From: Perkinsus olseni
Taxonomy: Eukaryota; Perkinsozoa; Perkinsida; Perkinsidae
Length of the DNA: 54,881 nucleotides
Direction: 5' to 3'
Assembly: GCA_013115135.1 (NCBI GenBank)
Contig: JABANP010000356.1
Span: 1 to 54,881, forward strand
Shown here: positions 54,357-54,881 of the stretch, one piece after another
Layout of the letters: each line of letters starts with the position of its first letter
How positions within the stretch are numbered: the stretch's first letter is position 1
Program-made: the position numbers and the translations under genes
Notes under the pieces: model-generated
Database searches by the model: none
What the model saw: the letters and a program-made list of their open reading frames with translations, nothing else
Told to the model about the DNA's origin: nothing

Positions 54357-54881
54357 ATGGGCTGCGCGACTGACTCAAAGTCGAAGAGCTGGAAATGGGC
54401 AATAGTTGTGAACATCGTCTTGATCCAAATGGCAATTTCCGTCCCCAACTCCGTTGATGCCCTGGGAATGGATGACATCGTTGACAACCCTATCCAGGAC
54501 CCTGAGCTCCGTTCCCTGCGCCTGCAAGCTATGGCCGAGAACCCTCCTGGTTGTCTGGGTAGGGGTTTTCAGGGTAAGAGTTATTGTGGGTACGTTCTGA
54601 AGGGCCCTGGCCAAGTTAGCGGAGGCGAGCTTATCGAACAATTCTGGGCACACTGAGTTCGTTACCATGGAACTTAGGATCATCCTGGCGTCCAACTCAA
54701 GCCCAGTCGATGTTGGTGTTCGGGCGCATGGTAGAACTATCTGGCTCTTCAAACTAAAAGCTGGGATCTCGGTCGGCGTAGAGCTGTCTATCCCCATTTT
54801 CTCGAAAACCGGCGAATATGATCGTTTCAATGGGAAGGAGATCGATTTCCCAATATTCATGGAGACCAGAGTGACCGTTCC
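54357..54881 (+). pseudogene. Third secreted-protein family member, frameshifted and cut by the window end
   Basis: It starts MGCATDSKSKSWKW, followed by a hydrophobic signal, MDDIVDNPIQDPELRSLRL, and GKSYCGYVLKGPGQVSGGEL. A small deletion near 54632 then shifts the frame to an early stop at 54656. The rest of the domain is still recognisable in another frame (SSPVDVGV, TIWLFKLKAG, SIPIFSKTGEYD) to the window edge. It is probably a pseudogene, although a base error at one point cannot be excluded for this copy. Confidence 0.7.

Overview
This is nuclear DNA of an intron-rich, flagellated protist. Nearly every conserved gene is cut by short GT-AG introns of about 25-60 nt, with a few of several hundred. 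Recognisable products include HYDIN (axonemal central pair), a FAM161-like ciliary protein, a WDR82/Swd2-like WD40 protein, an ERGIC-53/VIP36-type L-type lectin, a Mei2-type RRM protein and DNA polymerase theta. Single-exon secreted proteins of unfamiliar type sit between them. Together with the moderate GC content this suggests an alveolate, most likely a perkinsid. That assignment is an inference and was not tested by any search.

Layout. Positions 1-3.4 kb hold no gene I can support. 3.4-19.8 kb (+) is HYDIN, with an antisense ORF inside its largest intron (11.4-12.0 kb). 20.0-24.95 kb holds an 857-bp direct repeat whose two copies flank a single-exon gene (-) for a secreted propeller/Thr-mucin/Cys-module protein. 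The second copy carries the last exon of the L-type lectin gene (24.85-26.95 kb, -); the first copy carries only a relic of that exon. 27.1-29.8 kb (-) encodes an unrecognised coiled-coil protein. 30.35-33.8 kb (-) encodes a Mei2-type RRM protein with polyQ and an SH3 domain; its start lies 50 nt head-to-head from a small membrane protein gene (33.9-34.6 kb, +). 35.0-38.7 kb (+) is the FAM161-like gene and 38.9-40.9 kb (+) the WDR82-like gene. 42.5-43.3 kb (+) is an intact secreted-protein gene; two broken paralogues lie at 51.5-52.3 kb and 54.36 kb to the window end. 44.1-44.9 kb contains decayed fragments of the neighbouring WDR82 and POLQ genes. 45.1-50.5 kb (-) is POLQ.

Functionally the window mixes flagellar structure (HYDIN, FAM161), secretory traffic (lectin), RNA or chromatin work (RRM protein, WDR82), DNA repair (POLQ) and probable secreted surface products. 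These genes form no operon-like unit. Several conserved genes need one-base frame corrections at homopolymers, so part of the sequence may contain assembly indels. Exon boundaries were read by eye from splice signals and from remembered family alignments, and should be treated as approximate.
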